From contig CALZHV010000047.1 of the NCBI GenBank assembly GCA_945787485.1, positions 1-13,764 of the forward strand: 13,764 bases of DNA. Reading direction: 5' to 3'. The stretch's first letter is position 1. Every line of letters starts with the position of its first letter. This DNA is from an uncultured Lachnospiraceae bacterium. Its GTDB lineage: Bacteria; Bacillota; Clostridia; Lachnospirales; Lachnospiraceae. The notes below the pieces were generated by a model. That model ran no database searches and was not told where the DNA came from. It worked only from the letters and a program-made list of their open reading frames with translations. Shown here piece by piece: positions 8,349 through 13,764 of this stretch. The translations under genes were made by a program, and so were the position numbers.

Positions 8349-8450
8349 ATGAAATCTATATTATTGATTGGACTTGGAAGATTTGGCAGAAATATAGCAA
8401 AGAAGCTTCCAATATATGTGGGCAAAAATGTAGATATTAATGGCTGTTGA
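8349..8450 (+). pseudogene. ktrA: N-terminal fragment of ktrA, cut off by a frameshift
   Basis: Starts with ATG behind AAAGGAG (8335-8341) and reads MKSILLIGLGRFGRNIAKKL, the start of a KtrA/TrkA regulatory subunit with the Rossmann glycine motif G-L-G-R-F-G. It meets TGA at 8448-8450 after 33 residues. The rest of KtrA continues in the next frame from 8440 (MAVDKNEKRV). The downstream frame is +1, so one base too many, or a number equivalent to one modulo three, lies between about 8410 and 8440. Dropping one A at 8439/8440 gives ..NVDIMAVD; dropping seven bases, 8433-8439, gives GKNVMAVDKNE, closer to the family as I remember it. Possible explanations are a sequencing error, a real mutation, or a split gene read by reinitiation. 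Confidence 0.8.
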
Positions 8451-9006
8451 CAAGAATGAAAAAAGAGTTAATGCAATTTTACCGTATGTTATGAATGCTC
8501 AGATAGGCGATGCTACAAATGCAGCTTTTCTTGAATCATTGGGTGTGAGTAATTTTGATGTATGTATTGTAACAATCGGAGATGATTTTCAAAATTCTCT
8601 TGAAACAACATCGCTTTTAAAAGAGCTTGGCGCAAAAAAGGTTGTTTCACGTGCTGCAAGAGATGTACATGCAAAATTTCTTTTGAGAAACGGAGCAGAT
8701 GAAGTAGTATATCCGGAAAAACAGCTCGCAGACTGGACAGCAATACGTTATACCGCTGACCACATACTTGATTACATAGAAATAGATGGAGAACATTCGA
8801 TTTTTGAAATAAGGGTACCGGAAAAATGGATAGGAAAAAGCGTTATCGAAGAAGATGTGCGTAAAAATCATGGCGTAAATATAATGGCAATTAAGCGTGA
8901 TGGCAAAATGCATCTTAATTTTTCAGCACAGACAAGGTTTGAAACGGGCGATACCATTTTGGTACTGGGAGATACAAAAAATATACAAAAGTGTTTCCAT
9001 ATCTGA
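8440..9006 (+). CDS. ktrA: KtrA/TrkA-family potassium uptake regulatory subunit (main part, out of frame with its N-terminus)
   Basis: KtrA forms the cytoplasmic ring that binds ATP/ADP and gates KtrB. These 188 residues hold most of the RCK-N domain (MAVDKNEKRV, then IGDATN, VCIVTIGDDFQNSLETTSLL, VVSRAARDVHAKFLLRNGADEVVYPEKQLA) and an RCK-C domain from about 115 to 185. Together with the 33 residues encoded upstream this makes 221, the normal KtrA length. On its own the fragment lacks the glycine-rich nucleotide loop and the first beta strand. The ATG at 8440 overlaps the end of the upstream frame by 11 bases but has no good ribosome binding site; the nearest G-rich stretch is about 17 bases away. 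Reinitiation is possible but not obvious. The remainder shows no other damage, which argues for a recent change or an assembly error. Confidence 0.8.
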   Translation: MAVDKNEKRVNAILPYVMNAQIGDATNAAFLESLGVSNFDVCIVTIGDDFQNSLETTSLLKELGAKKVVSRAARDVHAKFLLRNGADEVVYPEKQLADWTAIRYTADHILDYIEIDGEHSIFEIRVPEKWIGKSVIEEDVRKNHGVNIMAIKRDGKMHLNFSAQTRFETGDTILVLGDTKNIQKCFHI

Positions 9007-9040
9007 TTATTTAAGGACATAGATTGTCTGTTAATCAAAG

Positions 9041-9069
9041 TAGATAACAATTTTATACTGTGATATAAT
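9041..9069 (+). promoter_or_regulatory. Promoter of the kdpD-like/kdpE-like operon
   Basis: A perfect extended -10, TGA followed by TATAAT (9061-9069), with TAGATA at 9041-9046 (four of six matches to TTGACA) and an exact 17-base spacer. Transcription would start near 9076. The ATG at 9068 lies inside the -10 box, so it cannot be the start codon on this transcript. Confidence 0.7.
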
Positions 9070-9109
9070 GAGTATTGCGTCGAAGCAGGCTTACAGGAGG
9101 TGTAATGTT

Positions 9110-10621
9110 TTGTTTTCTGATTTTATAAAGAGCACAGCAATTCTGATTTTATCAAGCTGTATTGGAATGTTGTTTCATTTTTTGGGCTTTGCGGAAGCAA
9201 ATATTATTATAGTATATGTTTTTGGTGTACTCGTAATTTCTGTTATAACAAAACATAGAATTTACAGTCTGATTTCATCTGTTGTAAGTGTATTAGCTTA
9301 TAATTTTTTGTTTACTGAGCCGCTATTTTCATTTATAGCACGTGGGCAAGGATATCCGGTGACATTTTTAATTATGTTTTTGGTAGCTTTTCTTACGAGT
9401 TCGCTTGCGGTACAGCTAAAAAATCATGCAAAGCAGGAGTCACAGGCCGCTTACAGAACAAAGGTGCTGCTTGACACTAATCAGCTTTTGCAACATGCAA
9501 AGGATAAGAATGAAATAGTTTGTGCAACAGCAAGCCAGCTTGTTAAATTGCTTGAAAAAGATATAGTTATTTATTTATCAGAGGAAGAAGAATTAAGCGA
9601 ACCGGCTGTTTTTTCCGCTTCAAAGCATTTGACAAAAGAAGATATAACAGACACTGGTGAAAGAAAAGTTGCAAAGTGGGTGTTAAAGAATAACAAGCGT
9701 GCAGGAGCGACTACTGATACATTTCCGGAGGCAAAATGTTTATATCTTGCATTAAGGGTCAATCATCGCGTTTATGGTGTTATTGGAATTTATATCGGCG
9801 AAGAACCACTTGATTCCTTTGAAGAAAGTATTTTGTTGTCAATACTCGGCGAATCAGCCTTGTCGCTTGAAAATGAAAAGAATGCAAGAGAAAAAGAAGA
9901 GGCTGCGATTATTGCCAAAAATGAACAGCTCCGTTCAAATCTTTTGCGTACAATTTCGCATGATTTAAGAACTCCGCTTACTTCTATTTCGGGAAATGCA
10001 AGTAATCTTTTATCAAACGGAGATTCGTTTGATGATGAAACAAAGAGGCAGATATGTACTGATATTTATGATGATTCCATGTGGTTAATTAACCTTGTGG
10101 AAAATATACTTTCGGTAACGAGAATTGAAGATGGGCGACTTAATCTTCATATTACGGAAGATTTAATAGATGATGTTATTTCGGAAGCGTTAAATCATGT
10201 AAACAGAAAAAGCGTGGAGCATAAAATTGTAGTTCAAAACAGGGAAGAATATCTGCTTGCCAAGATGGACGCAAAGCTCATGATACAGGTTATAATAAAT
10301 ATTGTAGATAATGCCATAAAATATACTCCAAAAAATTCCACTATTTTAATAAAAACATGGAAACAGGATAATAAAGCATTTATATCAATTTTGGATGATG
10401 GTGACGGAATACCTGATGATATGAAAGAAAGAGTGTTTGATATGTTTTACACAGGTACTAATAAAATTGCTGACAGTCGTCGTAGTCTGGGGCTTGGGTT
10501 ATCATTATGCAGATCAATTGTAAATGCGCATGGAGGTACAATAGTAGTATCAGACAATGTACCGCACGGAACAGTATTTACAATTACATTGCCCGCAGGG
10601 GAGGTGGAAATTCATGAATAA
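9110..10621 (+). CDS. KdpD-like sensor histidine kinase lacking the KdpD/Usp N-terminal region
   Basis: A membrane sensor kinase of 503 residues, probably responding to K+ or osmotic state. Four membrane segments (DUF4118 type) occupy about 7-105. A GAF-like domain follows at about 125-265. The DHp helix carries the phospho-accepting histidine H284 in TISHDLRTPL. The ATPase domain has N401 (VDNAIKYTP), D430-G-D-G433 and G461-L-G463. True KdpD has about 400 further N-terminal residues (KdpD and Usp domains); these are absent here, and nothing upstream encodes them. The TTG at 9110 is preferred: AGGAGGTG (9095-9102) lies seven bases before it, and the protein then begins at the membrane region. 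The only upstream ATG (9068) overlaps the promoter. The gene overlaps its regulator by eight bases. Its position beside ktrBA suggests control of Ktr uptake; no kdpFABC is in the window. Confidence 0.88.
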   Translation: MFSDFIKSTAILILSSCIGMLFHFLGFAEANIIIVYVFGVLVISVITKHRIYSLISSVVSVLAYNFLFTEPLFSFIARGQGYPVTFLIMFLVAFLTSSLAVQLKNHAKQESQAAYRTKVLLDTNQLLQHAKDKNEIVCATASQLVKLLEKDIVIYLSEEEELSEPAVFSASKHLTKEDITDTGERKVAKWVLKNNKRAGATTDTFPEAKCLYLALRVNHRVYGVIGIYIGEEPLDSFEESILLSILGESALSLENEKNAREKEEAAIIAKNEQLRSNLLRTISHDLRTPLTSISGNASNLLSNGDSFDDETKRQICTDIYDDSMWLINLVENILSVTRIEDGRLNLHITEDLIDDVISEALNHVNRKSVEHKIVVQNREEYLLAKMDAKLMIQVIINIVDNAIKYTPKNSTILIKTWKQDNKAFISILDDGDGIPDDMKERVFDMFYTGTNKIADSRRSLGLGLSLCRSIVNAHGGTIVVSDNVPHGTVFTITLPAGEVEIHE

Positions 10622-11315
10622 AAATTTGATATTGGTTGTTGAAGATGATAATTCAGTAAAAAATCTTATCACAACAACATTAAAAGCGCATGATTACAGA
10701 TATATTACGGCACCAAATGGAGATGATGCTATTTTGGAGGCATCTTCACATAATCCTGACATTGTGCTTCTCGATTTGGGCCTTCCTGATATGGACGGAG
10801 TCGATGTTATCAAAAAAATACGTACATGGTCAAATATGCCGATAATAGTTATCAGTGCAAGAAGTGAGGATAACGATAAAATAGAAGCATTGGATGCGGG
10901 AGCTGATGATTATATTACAAAACCATTTTCAGTTGAGGAGCTTCTGGCAAGGCTGCGTGTAACACAAAGACGACTAAATATGATGCAAAATGAGGCAACA
11001 GCGGAAGCATCTGTTTTTATTAATGGCAGGTTGAAAATAGATTATGCTGCCGGCTGTACGTATCTGGGAGATGAAGAATTGCATCTTACACCTATTGAAT
11101 ATAAGCTTTTATGTCTTCTTTCAAGAAATGTAGGAAAGGTTTTGACGCATACATTTATTACTCAGAGTATATGGGGTAGCAGCTGGGAAAATGATGTTGC
11201 ATCATTGCGGGTTTTTATGATGACTCTTAGAAAAAAACTTGAAAAGGATGCTGATTCGCCACAATATATTCAGACACATATAGGTGTCGGATATAGGATG
11301 ATGAAAGTGGAATAA
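10614..11315 (+). CDS. KdpE-like response regulator (OmpR/PhoB family)
   Basis: A 233-residue DNA-binding regulator, partner of the upstream kinase. The receiver domain (1-115) has the acidic pair D11-D12, the phospho-accepting D54 in LLDLGLPDMDG, S81 and K103 (ITKPFS). The C-terminal winged helix (about 140-230) shows LTPIEYKLLCLLSRN and the GVGYRM hairpin typical of OmpR-type effectors. The start is the ATG at 10614, behind a strong AGGGGAGGTGG site (10597-10607). An in-frame ATG at 10557 is rejected because it would add 19 unrelated residues deep inside the kinase gene. The eight-base overlap with the kinase stop implies translational coupling. The overall look is KdpE-like, but the target genes cannot be read from this sequence. 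Confidence 0.9.
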   Translation: MNKNLILVVEDDNSVKNLITTTLKAHDYRYITAPNGDDAILEASSHNPDIVLLDLGLPDMDGVDVIKKIRTWSNMPIIVISARSEDNDKIEALDAGADDYITKPFSVEELLARLRVTQRRLNMMQNEATAEASVFINGRLKIDYAAGCTYLGDEELHLTPIEYKLLCLLSRNVGKVLTHTFITQSIWGSSWENDVASLRVFMMTLRKKLEKDADSPQYIQTHIGVGYRMMKVE

Positions 11316-11365
11316 AAAAACAGGGAGATTAGAACCGGAGTATGTGGTTAATTTCCCTGTTTTTT
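11315..11365. terminator. Bidirectional terminator between kdpE-like gene and citrate synthase gene
   Basis: A 12-bp outer stem (11315-11326 with 11354-11365; AAAAAACAGGGA/TCCCTGTTTTTT) encloses a second helix, AACC/GGTT (11333-11336 with 11346-11349). T tracts lie at the 3' side on both strands, so it can end the kdpE transcript on + and act as the first good terminator for the citrate synthase transcript on minus. Confidence 0.82.
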
Positions 11366-11371
11366 ATTAAA

Positions 11372-11497
11372 TTAAAATTATCAGATAAAATTATGGTTAA
11401 ATTCATCAATATATAATTATCGTTAAATATATCAGATAAAATTATCATAAAATATGGCATATAAAATCATGATTAAATACAGCATATAATTATAATT
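11372..11497. repeat. Degenerate tandem repeat, five units of about 25 bases
   Basis: Five head-to-tail units: 11372-11396, 11397-11422, 11423-11447, 11448-11472 and 11473-11497. Units 1 and 3 agree at 21 of 25 positions, units 3 and 4 at 19, units 4 and 5 at 15. Each unit divides again into two similar halves of 13 and 12 bases (for example TTAAAATTATCAG then ATAAAATTATGG), so the basic element repeats about ten times with a period near 12.5. It lies between convergent genes, starts seven bases after the terminator and ends 11 bases before the citrate synthase stop. No protein is encoded. Function unknown; decayed satellite-like slippage DNA is the plain reading. Confidence 0.75.
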
Positions 11498-11508
11498 CCC
11501 ATAAAGAA

Positions 11509-12873
11509 TTATCTTTGATTGAGCGGTACATATTCTTTGTTTTCTGCGATTGACATATAAGCAGGTCTTATAATCTTATTGACATTAATCAATTCTTCAA
11601 TTCTATGAGCACTCCATCCTGCTATTCTTGCAATTGCAAAAAGTGGTGTAAACAGTTCGTCCGGAAGACCGAGAGTTGAATAAACAAAACCACTGTAGAA
11701 ATCAATGTTAGGACTTACACCTTTGTATATTTTTCGTTTTTCCGCAATTACTTCTTTGGATAATTTAGCCACACGTTTGTACAAATTATATTCATCCTGC
11801 TTGCCTTTTTCCTCAGAAAGCTTATCAACAAATTTTTCAAACACAACTGCTCTTGGGTCGGAAATTGAGTAAACTGCATGTCCCATTCCGTAAATCAAAC
11901 CGGATTTGTCAAAGGCTTGCTTATCCAACAAGGCACTTAGGTAATCTCTTATAGCACCTTCATCCTCCCAGTTGTGTACTTTGTCCTTTAAGTCATCAAA
12001 CATAAGCTTAACCTTGATGTTTGCTCCACCGTGTTTTGGCCCCTTCAATGAACATAAAGATGCTGCAACAGAAGAGTAGGTATCAGTTCCGGAAGATGTA
12101 ACAACATGTGTTGTAAATGTAGAGTTGTTACCACCGCCATGTTCTGCATGGAGAACCAATGCAAGATCAAGTACCTTTGCTTCAGTATCAGTGTATGATT
12201 TATTGATTCTAAGAAGTCTGAGAATATTTTCGGCTGTAGATAATTCCGGTTTTGGCTTATGTATATATAAGCCTCTGCCTAAATCGTAATGTCTGTGAGC
12301 CAGATATGAATAAACAGCAATTGAAGGGAAGTTGGCAATAAGCTCAATAGACTGTCTAAGTACATTTGGAATACTTAAGTCGTTTGTGTTCTGGTCATAT
12401 GATGCGAGTGTTAGAATACTTCTTGCCATTGCATTCATAATATCTTTGTTTGCAGCTTTGAGAACAACATCTCTTACAAAATCCTTTGGAAGTCTTCTGT
12501 ATGAGCCAAGCAGCGATTTGAAATTTTCAAGTTCATCATTTGTTGGAAGCTCACCGAATAAAAGTAAATATACGGTTTCTTCATAGCCAAATCTTCCTTC
12601 ACTTGTAAAACCTTCTACTAAATCAAATATATTTATTCCTCTGTAAAATAATTCACCATCAATTGGAGTCGGAACACCATTAATGATTCTTGACGAATTA
12701 ATAGTTGATATTTCAGTAAGTCCTGTAAGAACTCCCTTACCGTCTAAATCACGTAATCCACGTTTAACCTGGTATTTTGAATAAAGTTCAGGGTCTATTA
12801 AGTCGCGTGCCTCGCAAAGCTTAGCTAATCTGCGGAATTCAGGCGTTATTGTAGAAAATTCGTTTAGATTCAT
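11509..12873 (-). CDS. gltA: Citrate synthase
   Basis: Condenses acetyl-CoA and oxaloacetate to citrate; cytoplasmic. The 454 residues contain the full active site: H245 in LHAEHGGGNNST (oxaloacetate binding), H281 in GPKHGGAN, H332 in GMGHAVYSISDPRA, R341, and D391 in PNIDFYSG, with R424 near the end. H281, H332 and D391 correspond to the classic catalytic triad. An N-terminal extension of about 60 residues precedes the core (INGVPTPIDGELFYRG), a layout common in clostridial citrate synthases. AAAGGAGGG lies on the minus strand at 12879-12887, five bases before the ATG. A good promoter is at 12913-12941. It faces the kdpE-like gene and is divergent from the sigma factor gene. It probably works with the isocitrate dehydrogenase at 231-1439 in making 2-oxoglutarate; aconitase is not in the window. 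A methylcitrate synthase activity cannot be excluded by sequence alone. Confidence 0.95.
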   Translation of the reverse strand: MNLNEFSTITPEFRRLAKLCEARDLIDPELYSKYQVKRGLRDLDGKGVLTGLTEISTINSSRIINGVPTPIDGELFYRGINIFDLVEGFTSEGRFGYEETVYLLLFGELPTNDELENFKSLLGSYRRLPKDFVRDVVLKAANKDIMNAMARSILTLASYDQNTNDLSIPNVLRQSIELIANFPSIAVYSYLAHRHYDLGRGLYIHKPKPELSTAENILRLLRINKSYTDTEAKVLDLALVLHAEHGGGNNSTFTTHVVTSSGTDTYSSVAASLCSLKGPKHGGANIKVKLMFDDLKDKVHNWEDEGAIRDYLSALLDKQAFDKSGLIYGMGHAVYSISDPRAVVFEKFVDKLSEEKGKQDEYNLYKRVAKLSKEVIAEKRKIYKGVSPNIDFYSGFVYSTLGLPDELFTPLFAIARIAGWSAHRIEELINVNKIIRPAYMSIAENKEYVPLNQR

Positions 12874-12912
12874 CTGAACCCTCCTTTTTTTTTAAACTGT
12901 TAATTAAGATAT

Positions 12913-12941
12913 ACTATAATACAAAATGAGTTCGATATCAA
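12913..12941 (-). promoter_or_regulatory. Promoter of the citrate synthase gene
   Basis: Read on the minus strand: TTGATA (12936-12941; five of six matches), a 17-base spacer, then TATAGT (12913-12918; five of six). Transcription would start near 12906 and give a leader of about 33 bases carrying the AAAGGAGGG site. Confidence 0.7.
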
Positions 12942-13017
12942 ATAAATAATAAAGCGTATTATGAATATTGTGTGAAAATGAGGACAATTACTCGAGAAAA
13001 TAAAAATATACTTAGAA

Positions 13018-13046
13018 TTGTAATAGTGAAATTAAAATGTTAAAAT
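13018..13046 (+). promoter_or_regulatory. Promoter of the ECF-type sigma factor gene
   Basis: TTGTAA at 13018-13023, a 17-base spacer, and TAAAAT at 13041-13046 (five of six) preceded by TGT, making an extended -10. Transcription would start near 13053, about 58 bases before the GTG. It resembles a housekeeping sigma-A promoter, so I see no direct evidence for autoregulation by the encoded sigma factor. Confidence 0.65.
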
Positions 13047-13055
13047 ATGTTAGTA

Positions 13056-13070
13056 TTTTTATCATAAAAA
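13056..13070. promoter_or_regulatory. Perfect A/T palindrome just after the predicted sigma-gene transcription start
   Basis: TTTTTAT and ATAAAAA flank a single central C. Placed a few bases downstream of the predicted +1, it could be an operator. The composition is pure A/T except the centre, so chance in this AT-rich DNA is a serious alternative. Confidence 0.2.
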
Positions 13071-13110
13071 GCAGTATTTAAAACGTATATAGAGAGTAGG
13101 TGGAGTACCG

Positions 13111-13680
13111 GTGACAGATGAAGAATTTCAACTTGCCATTGATATGATGCTTGCCGGCAACAGTGAAGGTCTAAAAATTATATATGAAGAATATATAAAG
13201 TTAATTTATGTAACAATATATAATGTGGTGGGAAATAAAGAGGATACGGAAGATTTGACATCAGAGTTCTTCATTAAGCTTGTAAGGGTTGCCGGAGGAT
13301 TTCAAAAAGGTAATGGTCACAGAACATGGATGATTACCATTGCAAGAAATATGGCACTTGATTATTTACGAAAAAGAAAAAAAGAAGTGCTCGCTTCAAC
13401 AAAAGAAGATGAAGAGTCAGCAAATGATTATATTGATTCGGTAAATGCAGATTTAATTACTAAAAATTCCGTAGAAGATGAAGCTATGATGAGCTATGAC
13501 ATTCAAAATGCCATGAAAAGTCTTAATCAAAACGAAAAACAAATCGTTGATTTGAAGCTTGTTGGACAATTGAAATTTAAGGAGATAAGTGAAATATTAG
13601 GACAACCTATGGGAACAGTTACATGGGTTTATAATCAGGCAATAAAAAAATTAAGGAGGTGTCTTTCTGATTATGAATAA
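13111..13680 (+). CDS. Sigma-70 family RNA polymerase sigma factor, ECF type
   Basis: A 189-residue alternative sigma factor. Region 2 covers about 14-92 (YEEYIKLIYVTIYNVVGNKEDTEDLT, then GHRTWMITIARNMALDYLRKRKK), which binds core polymerase and the -10 element. An acidic linker (about 93-128) follows. Region 4 covers 130-184, with the helix-turn-helix LKFKEISEILGQPMGTVTWVYNQAIKKLR that reads the -35 element. Regions 1 and 3 are missing, as expected of ECF sigmas. The start is GTG at 13111 behind AGGTGGAG (13098-13105). An overlapping reading frame with a strong ribosome site begins at 13673, the usual place for an anti-sigma gene. The signal it answers cannot be read here. Confidence 0.9.
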   Translation: MTDEEFQLAIDMMLAGNSEGLKIIYEEYIKLIYVTIYNVVGNKEDTEDLTSEFFIKLVRVAGGFQKGNGHRTWMITIARNMALDYLRKRKKEVLASTKEDEESANDYIDSVNADLITKNSVEDEAMMSYDIQNAMKSLNQNEKQIVDLKLVGQLKFKEISEILGQPMGTVTWVYNQAIKKLRRCLSDYE

Positions 13681-13741
13681 AAATACAATAGATTTTGAAA
13701 ATATGGAAAATATATCAAATGATTTTATTTTCATTACCTGA
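13673..13741 (+). CDS. Tiny reading frame overlapping the sigma gene, possibly the broken start of a partner gene
   Basis: ATG at 13673 follows AAGGAGGT (13653-13660) and overlaps the sigma stop by eight bases, the same arrangement as the kinase/regulator pair above. It runs 22 residues (MNKNTIDFENMENISNDF..) to TGA at 13739-13741; only 23 bases of the window remain. The position suggests an anti-sigma factor or small regulator, but the protein is too short to assign. Another frame across the end reads a hydrophobic stretch (YLMVIVAII), so a frameshift close to the window end is conceivable. It could equally be a genuine short peptide. Confidence 0.35.
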   Translation: MNKNTIDFENMENISNDFIFIT

Positions 13742-13764
13742 TGGTTATTGTTGCCATAATCTGA

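Noticed and set aside
8410..8450. Programmed +1 frameshift site in ktrA
   Set aside because: I see no slippery run with an in-frame stop of the known +1 type and no stimulatory structure, and KtrA is not known to be recoded. Mutation or sequence error is simpler.
11372..11497. CRISPR array
   Set aside because: The repeats are directly abutting and degenerate with no spacers, and no cas genes are near.

Overview
The window looks like chromosomal DNA of a low-GC, anaerobic Gram-positive bacterium. It has very AT-rich intergenic DNA, strong AGGAGG-type ribosome binding sites and the standard genetic code. The protein styles (eukaryotic-type NADP isocitrate dehydrogenase, KtrAB plus a short KdpD-like kinase, HscC with a large J-domain/TPR protein) point to Clostridia, most likely Lachnospiraceae. 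That placement rests on remembered family resemblance, not on a search. I see no mobile element, phage gene, CRISPR array, tRNA or rRNA.

Layout. (1) 231-1439: icd, NADP-dependent isocitrate dehydrogenase, closed by a near-perfect terminator at 1452-1491. (2) 1516-6782: a chaperone cassette on the + strand. It holds a 1042-residue protein with a degenerate N-terminal J-domain and a long TPR-like solenoid, an HscC-type Hsp70 overlapping it by four bases, and a small heat-shock protein (Hsp20). A U-tailed terminator ends it. (3) 6999-11315: a potassium-uptake module with ktrB (channel subunit), ktrA (cytoplasmic gating subunit, broken by a frameshift near residue 30), then from its own promoter a KdpD-like sensor kinase without the usual KdpD/Usp N-terminus and an overlapping KdpE-like regulator. 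(4) 11315-11508: a two-way terminator and a degenerate tandem repeat of about 25 bases (five copies, each made of two 12-13-base halves) between convergent genes. (5) 11509-12873, minus strand: citrate synthase with a good sigma-A-type promoter. (6) 13111-13741: an ECF-type sigma factor with its own promoter, followed by an overlapping tiny reading frame that may be the start of a broken or cut-off partner gene.

How it fits together. Citrate synthase and isocitrate dehydrogenase are the first and third steps of the oxidative branch from oxaloacetate to 2-oxoglutarate, which anaerobes use mainly for glutamate synthesis. They sit at opposite ends of the window as separate transcription units. 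The J-TPR/HscC pair is translationally coupled and probably forms a dedicated Hsp70 system, with the TPR solenoid as a likely client-recognition arm. The kinase/regulator pair probably senses potassium or turgor and controls potassium uptake, possibly the adjacent ktr genes.

The items most worth a second look are the chaperone cassette with its altered HPD motif, the frameshift in ktrA, and the nested tandem repeat.
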